Shown here: one piece after another, positions 1 through 6,132 of the stretch
Position numbering within the stretch: position 1 is the first letter of the stretch
Layout of the letters: every line of letters starts with the position of its first letter
DNA from: Halothece sp. MAG
GTDB lineage: Bacteria > Cyanobacteriota > Cyanobacteriia > Cyanobacteriales > Rubidibacteraceae
Assembly: GCA_018610095.1 (NCBI GenBank)
Contig: JAHEOB010000027.1
Location: 1 to 10,040 of the forward strand
DNA length: 10,040 bases
Reading direction: 5' to 3'
Made by a program: the position numbers and the translations under genes
The notes under the pieces: model-generated
What the model was told of the DNA's origin: nothing
Seen by the model: only the letters and a program-made list of their open reading frames with translations
The model's database searches: none

Positions 1-221
1 ACTTTCATAATTCGCATCACTAGATCCTTCCTCTCTGCCATTAAGGCTTGGAGGTAGGATTCACTATCTCGCAAATTATACTGTCCAGAGAATTTTCGCA
101 GCCAGAGGGCTTGGTTGGGATCGGTTTCTGCTAATTGATCCAGAATCGTTCGTACAGCTTGGTACGTTAGATAATCTTTTAGAAGATTAGCAGTTTCTTG
201 AGCGACTCGTTCGGAATACAT
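1..221 (-). CDS. rbcX: RbcX, Rubisco assembly chaperone (partial, N-terminal 73 residues)
   Basis: This gene runs off the left edge; 73 codons are visible from an ATG at 221. RbcX is a small helical homodimer that binds the C-terminal tail of newly folded RbcL and helps assemble the L8 core before RbcS joins. The visible N-terminus carries the family signature around residues 18-34 (YLTYQAVRTILDQLAET), then an ALWL segment at 38-41 and a second helical stretch with SYLQALM at 55-61. Full-length RbcX is usually 110-140 residues, so roughly half is present. A GGGAAAGG purine stretch lies about ten bases before the ATG. It follows rbcL by 47 bases on the same strand, the usual rbcL-rbcX(-rbcS) order, so co-transcription is likely. 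The family call rests on motif recognition; the missing C-terminus cannot be judged. Confidence 0.9.
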   Translation of the reverse strand, partial: MYSERVAQETANLLKDYLTYQAVRTILDQLAETDPNQALWLRKFSGQYNLRDSESYLQALMAERKDLVMRIMK

Positions 222-268
222 GATAATTTAACCTTTCCCAACCCGAATTAGAACAGTTATTCGTGAAC

Positions 269-1690
269 TTACAGCGTATCGACAGTGTCGTATTCGAACT
301 TGATTTCTTCCCAAAGTTCGGTAGCTTCTTTTAGCTCGGGAGACCAGCGAGCTGCCTCTTTAATGACTTCGCTTCCTTCGCGAGCCAGGTTACGACCTTC
401 ATTGCGAGCTTGAACGCAGGCTTCCAGAGCAACCCGGTTGGCAGTAGCGCCAGGCGCATTGCCCCAGGGGTGTCCTAGGGTTCCACCACCGAATTGTAAG
501 CAGGAATCGTCGCCGAAGATATCAACCAAGGCTGGCATGTGCCAAACGTGAATACCACCCGAAGCCACTGCCATAACGCCTGGCATAGAAGCCCAATCTT
601 GAGTAAAGAAGACTCCTCGAGAGCGATCTTCTTCAATGTGATCTTCTCGCATCAGGTCAACAAAGCCTAGCGTTAAAGCCCGATCACCTTCTAACTTACC
701 GACAACGGTGCCAGCGTGGAGGTGGTCACCACCTGACATCCGCAAGCATTTAGCTAGAACACGGAAGTGGATACCATGATTCCGTTGACGGTCAATCACC
801 GCGTGCATGGCACGGTGAATGTGCAACAGCATGCCGTTATCGCGACACCACTTGGCCAAAGTCGTGTTGGCAGTAAAGCCACCAGTGAGGTAGTCGTGCA
901 TAATAATGGGCGCACCCAGTTCTTTTGCAAACTCAGCCCGCTTGAGCATTTCCTCACAGGTGGGAGCCGTAACGTTGAGATAGTGTCCTTTAATCTCGTT
1001 GGTTTCAGCTTGGGCTTTATTAATTGCTTCTACAACAAATAGGTAGCGATCGCGCCACCGCATAAAGGGCTGCGAGTTAACGTTTTCGTCATCCTTAGTG
1101 AAATCTAATCCACCACGGAGACATTCATAGGCGGCACGACCATAGTTTTTCGCGGATAAACCTAGTTTGGGCTTGAGGGTGCAACCGAGTAAGGGACGAC
1201 CATATTTATTGAGCTTATCCCGTTCCACCGTGATGCCGTGAGGCGGACCTTGGAAACTTTTCAGATAAGCAACTGGAATTCGCAGGTCTTCTAAACGAAG
1301 GGCCCGTAATGCCTTGAATCCAAAAACGTTGCCAACAATGGAAGTGAGCAGGTTGGTGACTGACCCTTCTTCAAATAAATCCATGGGGTAGGCAACAAAA
1401 ACAAAGTATTGGTTATCTTCCCCGGGGACTTCTTCAATTTCGTAGCAACGTCCTTTGTACCGTTCAATGTCTGTCAGATGGTCAGTCCAAACCGTCGTCC
1501 AAGTTCCGGTGGAAGATTCTGCTGCTACCGCAGCCCCTGCTTCTTCAGCAGGAACACCAGCTTGTGGTGTTACTCGGAAAGCAGCGAGAATGTCAGTGTC
1601 CTTTGGTGTATATTCTGGGGTATAGTAACTTAGGGCGTAATCTGCGACACCAGCCTGAAAGCTACTAGTTGATTGTTGTGTTTGTACCAT
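269..1690 (-). CDS. rbcL: Ribulose-1,5-bisphosphate carboxylase/oxygenase large subunit, form IB
   Basis: This is the catalytic large subunit of Rubisco, which carboxylates ribulose bisphosphate inside the carboxysome. It has 473 residues, normal for form IB. The active site is complete: Lys173 in GCTLKPKLG, the carbamylated lysine Lys199 with Asp201 and Glu202 in GGLDFTKDDE, His292 and Arg293 in LLHIHRAMH, His325 in SGGDHLHAG, loop-6 Lys332 in VVGKLEGD, and Ser377 in VASGGIH. Numbers run two below the spinach convention. The ATG at 1690 is preceded by AGGAG at a six-to-seven-base spacing, which fixes the start. It lies 517 bases downstream of ccmN on the same strand; the long gap holds promoter-like signals, so it may be transcribed separately from the ccm genes or by read-through. 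rbcX follows directly. Confidence 0.99.
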   Translation of the reverse strand: MVQTQQSTSSFQAGVADYALSYYTPEYTPKDTDILAAFRVTPQAGVPAEEAGAAVAAESSTGTWTTVWTDHLTDIERYKGRCYEIEEVPGEDNQYFVFVAYPMDLFEEGSVTNLLTSIVGNVFGFKALRALRLEDLRIPVAYLKSFQGPPHGITVERDKLNKYGRPLLGCTLKPKLGLSAKNYGRAAYECLRGGLDFTKDDENVNSQPFMRWRDRYLFVVEAINKAQAETNEIKGHYLNVTAPTCEEMLKRAEFAKELGAPIIMHDYLTGGFTANTTLAKWCRDNGMLLHIHRAMHAVIDRQRNHGIHFRVLAKCLRMSGGDHLHAGTVVGKLEGDRALTLGFVDLMREDHIEEDRSRGVFFTQDWASMPGVMAVASGGIHVWHMPALVDIFGDDSCLQFGGGTLGHPWGNAPGATANRVALEACVQARNEGRNLAREGSEVIKEAARWSPELKEATELWEEIKFEYDTVDTL

Positions 1691-1801
1691 AGATTTCTCC
1701 TGAATGCTGAAATCTTAACCTAGCAGTTCAAATGCAGTTGCAAGTTATTTCTTCCCACTTCCTAAAAGGGGGATTGTCAAACTGCTTGTTTAATTGAATA
1801 A

Positions 1802-1849
1802 AGCAAGAGAAGCGTTTTCGCTTTGCTATTGTGATTAGGTTCGCTTGCT
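1802..1849 (-). other. Hairpin group in the rbcL leader
   Basis: AAGCG-TTTT-CGCTT (1810-1823) is a perfect five-base-pair hairpin with a four-base loop. Outer pairings are possible: AGCA (1802-1805) with TGCT (1824-1827), or AGCAAG (1802-1807) with CTTGCT (1844-1849). It lies about 110-160 bases before the rbcL start codon and, if transcribed, would fold in the 5' leader. It lacks a U-run on the transcribed strand, so it is not an obvious terminator. Confidence 0.35.
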
Positions 1850-1987
1850 CTTTTTACTTTAACATGACTCTCTCCCTTTTTTGCAATTAAAATTTAATTT
1901 TCAGTAAAATCATTTTTACTTATCGTTTCAAGAAGTTGAGTTAATTTTTTCAGTCTAAAAATCGCACTCATTGTTTTGTCTTACAAA

Positions 1988-2017
1988 ATTATAAACCCGC
2001 TCCATAATCCGTTTACA
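1988..2017 (-). promoter_or_regulatory. Candidate sigma-70 promoter for rbcL
   Basis: An exact TATAAT occupies 1993-1988 on the minus strand. At an 18-base spacing the -35 position reads TGTAAA (2017-2012), only 3 of 6 matches to TTGACA, so a bound activator may be needed. The -35 position overlaps the nested inverted repeats at 2004-2049. A start near 1981 would give a leader of about 290 bases. The -10 box is seen directly; promoter function is inferred. Confidence 0.4.
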
Positions 2018-2049
2018 GGAATTACTATAAACGGTTCAGAACGGATTAT
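2004..2049. promoter_or_regulatory. Nested inverted repeats, candidate operator upstream of rbcL
   Basis: ATAATCCGTT (2004-2013) pairs perfectly with AACGGATTAT (2040-2049) across 26 bases. The same left arm, read as CCGTTTA (2009-2015), also pairs perfectly with TAAACGG (2028-2034). The two pairings exclude each other. The element lies immediately upstream of, and partly over, the -35 position of the candidate rbcL promoter. A regulator with several half-sites, for example a LysR-type RbcR/CbbR protein, is a plausible ligand, but I did not find an exact published consensus here. Confidence 0.45.
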
Positions 2050-2207
2050 TTTTAATAACAAATCATTTCCAATTGCTTAATCAGTTAGTTTTTGATTTGT
2101 CATTGTTAACTTTTCTTTACATCTGTAAGAGGTTTTAGCGAGATTGAAATTCTGTAATGGTTTTCTCTCTCGTTTTTCTTGAGTAAAAATTCGGGGTAGT
2201 GGTGACC

Positions 2208-3113
2208 TTATTTGGGCTTTTTAAACTGCTGCTTATGAGGAAATAACGTTACCATTAATCGTTCAATATGGGTTTGACCATAAATGGTGTGATTAGAAGA
2301 GGCGTTGTCGTTGGAAGAGGAATCTTGCTCTGAATTCACCTGCTGGTCATCGCTGTGATTGGCTTCACTGCTTTCACCAAAAGATGATGGAGACCCGTTC
2401 GGGTCGGTTTGACGATTTTCACCAGAAGGTGAGGATGAAGCTCCATTAGGGTGAGCTTGATTATTTTCACTAGAAGGTGAGGAGGGAGCTCCATTGGGGT
2501 GGGCTTGACTATTTTTACTAGAAGGCGATGAGGGAGACCCATTAGGGTTAGTGGGCGGTTGACCCGCAAATTGGTTTTGATGCGGTGTTTGAAAAGCTCT
2601 CTGAGCTTGAGTGTTCACAAAATCGCCATTTGATTTTGACCGAGTGTAATTGTTTGACGTTTCACCAACAACATTAGCGTTGGCTGTTGCTGAGGCACCA
2701 TTGGTTTCGGGTTCATGACTCGGTTGCTGCTGTGACGTTTCCCCATCTTCCAGATCGGCTTGACGAGAAGAATCTCCCAACAAAGTTCCTGGGGAAATGA
2801 ACGCCATTTCTTCAACAGAGGTTTCCACAATGGTGGTTGCAGAACTAACACAGGCGCGATCGCCGATTTTGCCGTAACCGACCATTAACACCCCTGAGCC
2901 TAAAACCGCCCCTTCTCCAATTTCAATTGTTCCCTGATTCGCTGTTAAAATCGTTCCCATTCCAATACAAGCCCCTGCTTTGATGACAATCCGCGCTTGT
3001 GCGGTCGCTTGGAGAATGACTCCAGGCGCGATCGCGGCGGTTTCATCAATTGATACGTCACCACTTACATAAACTTCCGTGTGACCGGTTGCAGGTAGCG
3101 AAAGCACTGACAT
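2208..3113 (-). CDS. ccmN: Carboxysome assembly protein CcmN
   Basis: CcmN bridges the CcmM-Rubisco core to the CcmK shell. Residues about 10-115 form a left-handed beta-helix of imperfect hexapeptide repeats (for example IAPGVIL, IKAGACIGMGT, IGEGAVLGSG), the part that binds CcmM. Residues about 116-274 are a low-complexity linker rich in Ser, Asn, Pro, Gly and Gln that contains a 16-residue tandem repeat at 189-248. The C-terminus from about residue 277 (IYGQTHIERLMVTLF) matches the amphipathic encapsulation peptide that docks on the shell; homologues have the same tyrosine-glycine start and terminal FP. At 301 residues it is longer than the well-studied homologues of roughly 160-240, mostly through the linker. 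It lies 69 bases after ccmM. The ATG at 3113 lacks a clear Shine-Dalgarno and has a small hairpin just upstream, so translation may be weak. Confidence 0.93.
   Translation of the reverse strand: MSVLSLPATGHTEVYVSGDVSIDETAAIAPGVILQATAQARIVIKAGACIGMGTILTANQGTIEIGEGAVLGSGVLMVGYGKIGDRACVSSATTIVETSVEEMAFISPGTLLGDSSRQADLEDGETSQQQPSHEPETNGASATANANVVGETSNNYTRSKSNGDFVNTQAQRAFQTPHQNQFAGQPPTNPNGSPSSPSSKNSQAHPNGAPSSPSSENNQAHPNGASSSPSGENRQTDPNGSPSSFGESSEANHSDDQQVNSEQDSSSNDNASSNHTIYGQTHIERLMVTLFPHKQQFKKPK
2370..2549 (-). repeat. 48-bp tandem repeat coding a 16-residue unit in the CcmN linker
   Basis: The repeat codes CcmN residues 189-248. The units are NPNGSPSSPSSKNSQA, HPNGAPSSPSSENNQA, HPNGASSSPSGENRQT and a partial DPNGSPSSFGES: three complete copies and one partial. 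The DNA is similarly periodic, with ctagaaggtgagga-type blocks recurring every 48 bases. Its position between the CcmM-binding helix and the encapsulation peptide suggests it sets linker length. Confidence 0.85.
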
Positions 3114-3120
3114 GGCACTG

Positions 3121-3135
3121 AGCCATTAAATGGCT
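3121..3135. repeat. Small inverted repeat just upstream of ccmN
   Basis: AGCCAT-TAA-ATGGCT is a perfect six-base-pair stem with a three-base loop. It occupies the place where the ccmN Shine-Dalgarno would be expected, seven bases before the ATG. It could lower or gate ccmN translation; no binding protein is implied by the sequence. Confidence 0.35.
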
Positions 3136-3182
3136 TCCATAGAGGTTTACAAAATTATCGAGACGCCTGATTACCAAGCGCA

Positions 3183-5276
3183 TTAATGCGGTTGCTGAAT
3201 GGTTGTCTCCAGCACCCGCCGTTTGGCTTTGGGATCGATACCAACCAGACGAACGTATTCTCCTTGGTGATCCGCTAACACCTTTTCTATAGCAGATAAC
3301 ACCTCTTTTTCCCGAGTGGCTTCAATGGGAGCGCCACCTTGCCAAGAATTAAGATTGAAGCGTCGTTTATTCGCGTGTTCCGTGGCAATTTTATAACCTT
3401 GACTGATTAAGGATTGCACTTGCTCAATGGTTTCTTTCGGTAAGTTACTCTTTTTGCTTCCGCCATTTTTCTGGTTGGAGTGTCCTTGGGAAGCTCGCTG
3501 CTTACCTTTTTGTCCAGTAGCCCCATTGTTACTCGTTTGGGAACGTTTTTGCTGGCTACTAACCCCTTGACCTGGTTGGTGAATCAAGGTTTCTAGGACC
3601 CGACGTTTCGCTTTGGGATCAATGCCTATCAAACGAACGTAGTTTTTGCTATGTTCTGCCAAACGAGCATTGAGTTCATTAATAATTTGATTAGCATTGC
3701 CTTCGATTTGACCACCGTTTTGCCAAGAGTTACGACGGAAGCGACGTTCATCAGCATATTCAAAGGCGATACTATAACCTTGCTTAACCAAGGATTGAAT
3801 TTTTTCAGTGATTTCGCCACTGAGGTGTGAACTTGTCCCTTGACTTTGCTGACTGCCTTGGGAACTTTTTGGCTGACTAGAATGAGCCTTATTAGCACCG
3901 GCATTTTGTCCCGGTTCCTGAATTAATCGTTCTAAGACTCGCCGTTTTGCTTTGGGATCAACCCCAATTAAGCGCACATACTCGCCACTGTATTCTGCTA
4001 AACAGGATTCTAATTCGGAAATTGCCTGAGAAACATCTTTACTTTGAATGGGAGCGCCATTTTGCCAAGAGTTGCGACGGAAGCGACGCTGATCAGCATG
4101 TTCCGTACTAATCCGATATCCTTGATTGAGTAACCAACGTATTTGCTCTACTGTATCTTCATCGAGGACATTACTAGAGACTTTGCTGCCTTGAGCTTGG
4201 TAACTGCGATTGCCACGAGGGGTTTGTCCTTGATATCCTCTACTGTTACTATCGCTTCTATTCTTTTTGGGATTATCTTGGGGCGTTTGAATAGTGGTTG
4301 CACTCAATCGCCGTTTTGCTTTGGGATCAATGCCAAATAAGCGAACATATTCTCCCTGATGTTCCACTAAACAAGCTTCCAGTGCTTGAATAACCTTTTT
4401 CTCATTTTGCTCTGTAATGGGAGCGCAACTTTGCCAAGAATTTAGACGGAAGCGACGTTGATCAGCGTGTTCCGTTCCAATGTGATATCCTTGTCGCAAC
4501 AGTGCTCGGACTTGTTCAAGTACTTCTTGTTTCAAGTTGGTTTCTCCCTTTTGCGTTGTATTGCGACTCCTACCTTGTCCATTGTGACTAGCCGAATTGG
4601 GATTCCCTTTGGGGGCGTTCCCGTTGCCAGTGGTGGAATTTGCTTCTCCATTTACTTCATTTCTAACTTGGACAATACAGCTAGCATCCATGGCACACTG
4701 ATATCCTGCTCTAAGAGCTTCATTAATTTCGACCACATGGTGAGCAAATTTGCGGTCTGATTCTTGGACATCAGGTAAGCGATCCGCTTGTTGTTGATGG
4801 GTAATTACTGAGCCCGATGGAATATACTTTCCTTTCGGGATTTCCACATCTTGAACGAGCGCATGCATCATTACGATGCAATCATTACCCACACGGGCAT
4901 TAAATACGGTGGATCGGAAACCAATAAAGCAATTGTTCCCGATATAGCAAGGACCGTGAACTAAAGCCATGTGGGTGATACAAGTATCTTCTCCAATCCA
5001 GACTGAATAACAGTCTTGATCATCTCCAAGGACCCGCCCTTTTTCTAAACCATGGATAACAACTCCATCTTGAATATTTGTTCCTTCACCAATGGCAAAT
5101 GGCGTGCCTTCATCAGCACGAATTGAGGTTCCTGGGGCAACTAAAACGTTAGCTCCCACCCGAACATCACCAATAATATTGGAGAAGGAATGAACAAATG
5201 CACTTTCATTAATGCTTGGTTCAGCAAGGGCTTTTGACCAAGGAGTCGGTGGAGCCGCTTGACTGCGGACTGCCAT
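3183..5276 (-). CDS. ccmM: Carboxysome scaffold CcmM: gamma-carbonic anhydrase domain plus four SSUL modules
   Basis: CcmM nucleates the beta-carboxysome by condensing Rubisco and binding CcmN. Residues about 15-200 form a gamma-carbonic-anhydrase beta-helix and C-terminal helix. The zinc ligands His75 (VVIHG), His102 (THMAL) and His107 (LVHGP) are present, as are Cys194 and Cys200, the disulfide pair needed for activity in the Thermosynechococcus homologue. Four SSUL modules follow at about 248-328, 370-452, 486-567 and 613-694, each with RRF.LNSW or RRFRRNSW and VRL.G.DPKAKRR, joined by Gln/Ser/Asn/Gly-rich basic linkers. SSUL1 has Cys284 and Cys302, spaced 18 residues like the redox pair of the Synechococcus elongatus SSUL1. 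At 697 residues it is long but normal for a four-module form. AGGAGG lies eight bases before the ATG. An internal TTG at codon 248 probably starts a short form. Confidence 0.97.
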   Translation of the reverse strand: MAVRSQAAPPTPWSKALAEPSINESAFVHSFSNIIGDVRVGANVLVAPGTSIRADEGTPFAIGEGTNIQDGVVIHGLEKGRVLGDDQDCYSVWIGEDTCITHMALVHGPCYIGNNCFIGFRSTVFNARVGNDCIVMMHALVQDVEIPKGKYIPSGSVITHQQQADRLPDVQESDRKFAHHVVEINEALRAGYQCAMDASCIVQVRNEVNGEANSTTGNGNAPKGNPNSASHNGQGRSRNTTQKGETNLKQEVLEQVRALLRQGYHIGTEHADQRRFRLNSWQSCAPITEQNEKKVIQALEACLVEHQGEYVRLFGIDPKAKRRLSATTIQTPQDNPKKNRSDSNSRGYQGQTPRGNRSYQAQGSKVSSNVLDEDTVEQIRWLLNQGYRISTEHADQRRFRRNSWQNGAPIQSKDVSQAISELESCLAEYSGEYVRLIGVDPKAKRRVLERLIQEPGQNAGANKAHSSQPKSSQGSQQSQGTSSHLSGEITEKIQSLVKQGYSIAFEYADERRFRRNSWQNGGQIEGNANQIINELNARLAEHSKNYVRLIGIDPKAKRRVLETLIHQPGQGVSSQQKRSQTSNNGATGQKGKQRASQGHSNQKNGGSKKSNLPKETIEQVQSLISQGYKIATEHANKRRFNLNSWQGGAPIEATREKEVLSAIEKVLADHQGEYVRLVGIDPKAKRRVLETTIQQPH
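3195..4535 (-). repeat. Four intragenic SSUL-coding repeats in ccmM
   Basis: The coding repeats lie at about 4535-4293, 4169-3921, 3821-3576 and 3440-3195. Each codes a module of about 80 residues resembling the Rubisco small subunit, separated by linkers of about 33-45 residues. The third copy is the most diverged in the conserved TEHAD segment (FEYAD at 505-509), while RRFRRNSWQ and the DPKAKRR tail are kept. The number of modules varies between cyanobacteria (commonly three to five). Confidence 0.85.
4533..4550 (-). promoter_or_regulatory. Internal ribosome-binding site and TTG start for a short CcmM form
   Basis: AAGGGAG (4550-4544 on the minus strand) is followed after eight bases by an in-frame TTG (4535-4533), codon 248 of ccmM. 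It sits exactly at the beginning of SSUL1, after the linker. The product would be 450 residues, four SSUL modules without the carbonic anhydrase domain, the counterpart of CcmM35 in Synechococcus elongatus, which is made from an internal start. Val202, Val204 and Val208 use GTC, GTT and GTA, so no GTG start competes in that stretch. Confidence 0.65.
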
Positions 5277-5347
5277 TGTTCGTTCCTCCTAAACTATAAA
5301 CGCTGCGTTAATCAATACGTCAATCAGACTTGTTACTTTAATCGTAC

Positions 5348-5635
5348 CTACTCACCGTAAATTCGGCGATTATTCACCGTTACGGTATCAATTATGGCAA
5401 CAACCATGGCATCGAGGGGGCGGTTGTGATGACCTTCTTCTTGGCGGGCAGCACTACCTCGGTTCACTAATACCCATTCTCCGAGCCCAGCACCGACCGG
5501 ATCAGCAGCCACTTCATATTTGGGAAGTAGTTCGCCATTTTCATCGATAAATTGCAACAATAGCAATTTGACGCCAGTCATACTCGGCAGTTTTTGAGTC
5601 CCCACTACTGTCCCACGAACTTGGGCAATTTGCAT
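5348..5635 (-). CDS. ccmL: Carboxysome vertex protein CcmL
   Basis: CcmL is a member of the EutN/CcmL family (bacterial microcompartment vertex proteins) whose pentamers cap the twelve vertices of the icosahedral shell. It has 95 residues, within the usual 95-105. The family pattern is present: an N-terminal strand MQIAQVRGTVVGTQK, then KLLLLQFID, the DPVGAGLGEWVLVNRGSAAR segment at about 45-64 that lines the pore and inter-subunit contacts, and DAMVVAIIDTVTV near the end. The ATG lies three bases after the ccmK1 stop and has no clear Shine-Dalgarno of its own, so translation is probably coupled to ccmK1. It ends with TAG, 71 bases before ccmM. Confidence 0.97.
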   Translation of the reverse strand: MQIAQVRGTVVGTQKLPSMTGVKLLLLQFIDENGELLPKYEVAADPVGAGLGEWVLVNRGSAARQEEGHHNRPLDAMVVAIIDTVTVNNRRIYGE

Positions 5636-5638
5636 TGA

Positions 5639-5983
5639 CTATTGCTGGCGTGTAATATTAGGTGGATTTGCAACGCCTTCTCGGAATTGTTCCACTTCTT
5701 CGGTATAACGAATGGGTAGAACGTATTCTAGGTTTTCGTGAGGACGCGCAATAATATGGGTGGATAATACTTCTCCCCCATTAACCCGTTTCACTGACTC
5801 AGTTCCAGCATTAATGGAAGCCTGCACTTCTGAGACATCACCGCGCACAATGACGGTGACACGCCCAGTACCAATTTTTTCATAGCCCACTAGGGTGACA
5901 CGGGCTGCTTTCACCATTGCGTCTGCCGCTTCGACCACTGCTGGGAAACCGAGGGTTTCTATCATTCCGACTGCAACTGCCAT
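5639..5983 (-). CDS. ccmK1: Carboxysome shell hexamer protein CcmK1
   Basis: This is a single-BMC-domain shell protein of 114 residues; its hexamers tile the carboxysome facets. The first 92 or so residues are nearly the same as the ccmK2 product, with GMIETLGFPAVVEAADAMVK, GYEKIGTGRVTVIVRGDVSEV and a pore-facing KIG at about 36-38. It differs mainly at residues 57-66 and in a longer tail (EGVANPPNITRQQ), which is why it is called CcmK1 rather than CcmK2; longer tails are typical of CcmK1. A strong AGGAGG lies eleven bases before the ATG. It is second in the operon, 149 bases after ccmK2 with a MITE-like element between, and three bases before ccmL. The K1/K2 names follow position and tail length and could be reversed in some schemes. 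Confidence 0.95.
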   Translation of the reverse strand: MAVAVGMIETLGFPAVVEAADAMVKAARVTLVGYEKIGTGRVTVIVRGDVSEVQASINAGTESVKRVNGGEVLSTHIIARPHENLEYVLPIRYTEEVEQFREGVANPPNITRQQ

Positions 5984-6054
5984 GTATTTGAGTTCCTCCT
6001 AGAAACTTTGGGATGAATTTTAATCATATCAATTAACGACGCTCATTAGGGTTA

Positions 6055-6125
6055 GGGGACATCTCAAGGCAGTACAATTGCCAACTTTCAATCGATTGAT
6101 GAGTGAAGATGAGTGAAATGTCCCC
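6055..6125. mobile_element. MITE-like 71-bp element between ccmK2 and ccmK1
   Basis: The ends are GGGGACATCTCA (6055-6066) and its near-perfect inverse TGAAATGTCCCC (6114-6125), 11 of 12 bases matching. The trinucleotide TTA flanks it on both sides (6052-6054 and 6126-6128) like a target-site duplication. The interior has a 12-bp palindrome TCAATCGATTGA (6088-6099) and two perfect tandem copies of GATGAGTGAA (6098-6107, 6108-6117). It is too short to code for anything. As RNA it would close into a stem only a few bases after the ccmK2 stop. It could instead be an evolved RNA structure that tunes ccmK2 against downstream genes. Confidence 0.5.
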
Positions 6126-6132
6126 TTATCAA

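Larger units (their letters stand above)
1691..2207 (-). promoter_or_regulatory. rbcL upstream region (ccmN-rbcL gap)
   Basis: This is a 517-base AT-rich gap without a long gene. Read toward rbcL it holds, in order: a 12-bp inverted repeat TTACA-TC-TGTAA (2117-2128); nested inverted repeats at 2004-2049; an exact TATAAT at 1993-1988; a 25-codon ORF (1971-1894); a palindromic AATTAAA-A-TTTAATT (1885-1899); a three-codon ORF with a good Shine-Dalgarno (1865-1854); a hairpin group at 1802-1849; and the rbcL ribosome-binding site. I see no clear rho-independent terminator after ccmN, so read-through from the ccm operon cannot be excluded. Confidence 0.6.

Noticed and set aside
767..1042. Open frame of 91 codons on the plus strand inside rbcL
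   Set aside because: It lies antisense to a fully conserved rbcL, has no family resemblance and is explained by codon bias in the real gene.
1409..1633. Open frame of 74 codons on the plus strand inside rbcL
   Set aside because: Antisense shadow of the rbcL N-terminal part; cysteine- and phenylalanine-rich with no recognisable domain.
2370..2549. CRISPR-like array suggested by 48-bp periodicity
   Set aside because: The repeats are contiguous, imperfect, in frame within ccmN and have no unique spacers.
2336..2851. Two open frames of about 77 codons overlapping ccmN in another frame
   Set aside because: They arise from the low-complexity repeat DNA of the CcmN linker; their Leu/Pro-rich repeats are frame-shifted readings of the same units.
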